Source: Mesostigma viride (Eukaryota; Streptophyta; Mesostigmatophyceae; Mesostigmatales; Mesostigmataceae). From it: a stretch of DNA of 57,500 bases. The translations under genes and the position numbers were made by a program. The notes under the pieces were generated by a model. It worked only from the letters and a program-made list of their open reading frames with translations, had not been told where the DNA came from and ran no database searches. Below, one piece after another: positions 57,059 through 57,500 of the stretch; position 1 is the stretch's first letter, and each line of letters begins with the position of its first letter. The DNA is taken from positions 1 through 57,500 of the forward strand of contig RPFO01002096.1 in the NCBI GenBank assembly GCA_009746045.1, in the 5' to 3' direction.

Positions 57059-57500
57059 CCATAGTCCGCTGACCCATTTTTGGCACTTTCATACCCCTGA
57101 AAATGAAAAAAATCATAACTCACAGGCCACAACTCCAAATACCCCCAACCAAGATGCTAGGAGTATCTACACTTCAAGGGCTTTCAGAATATGTAATAAT
57201 ACCATGGCTTTATCAAAGCATTTGGATGATAGCTCTAGTCAAAGTTGGCCAAAAGACGATCTTTTTTCCCCAAGGAAAAGTTAACCCCCCACTTTTTTCC
57301 CAGGGAGGGTAGGGAACCTCAATACCAACATAGGACAACTTAGTTGGATAGTCCAATGGGGGTTTCCTTGGGTCAGACCACCCGGATAACCCATTACCTC
57401 TATATAACGTGCTCATATATGTGTGTGGGTTACGCGCGTGTAAACAGCTATCTATGACATGCAACACAATAATGCATTATAAAAAGCTATAAAATGCTGC
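57059..57500. other. Unassigned sequence
   Basis: AT-rich, with short frames on both strands. No gene or element recognised. Confidence 0.35.

Overview
The window looks like nuclear DNA of a repeat-rich green alga, or a close relative in the plant lineage. The host-type evidence is one spliced gene on the + strand (31,731-44,143). It encodes a plastid protein of the PROTEIN TARGETING TO STARCH (PTST) type: transit-peptide-like N-terminus, coiled coil and a C-terminal CBM48 starch-binding domain. Introns are ordinary GT-AG. Almost everything else is transposons (hAT, a Copia-like LTR element, LINE-like non-LTR elements, a DDE-like transposase gene), satellites and microsatellites. Nothing is bacterial. 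The genus cannot be fixed from the sequence alone.

Layout. 1-2,242: a 366-373 bp tandem duplication and a 584-bp palindromic MITE-like element with tRNA-like halves. 2,243-21,797: a 19.5-kb inverted structure with two 1.93-kb arms. Each arm carries an outward-facing TATA box and a 30-bp minisatellite. Between the arms lies about 12.5 kb of a 70/71-bp satellite that changes orientation near 5,547 and holds a pol-less, gag-only LTR retrotransposon (16,627-19,384). 22,895-26,948: tandem repeats with a CGCCGGCCGGCG palindrome, then a spliced DDE/D-like transposase gene whose introns carry the same kind of hairpin. 27,590-28,740: LINE fragments and an internally deleted hAT copy with a LINE tail inserted in it. 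29,528-30,084: a weak candidate gene on the - strand.

31,731-44,143: the PTST-like gene, 7 exons, 417 aa predicted. Its 7.4-kb first intron consists mostly of a 7-bp and a 15/20-bp tandem array. Partial copies of the boundaries of exon 6 lie in the flanking introns. 44,870-47,520: nested 5'-truncated LINE copies with 11-13 bp target-site duplications and microsatellite tails. 47,518-51,702: a nearly complete hAT element (- strand) with one homopolymer frameshift and a nested LINE tail. 51,703-52,240: a LINE reverse-transcriptase fragment. 53,243-53,960: a probable LTR on the - strand. 54,240-55,950: decayed coding-like sequence. 56,598-57,058: a long ACTT array ending in a TTAA tail.

The PTST-like gene is the only clear host function. 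The rest records successive transposition, with LINE tails inside hAT elements, hAT elements beside LINE reverse-transcriptase sequence and an LTR element inside satellite. Several long microsatellites appear to be expanded LINE 3'-tail tracts.
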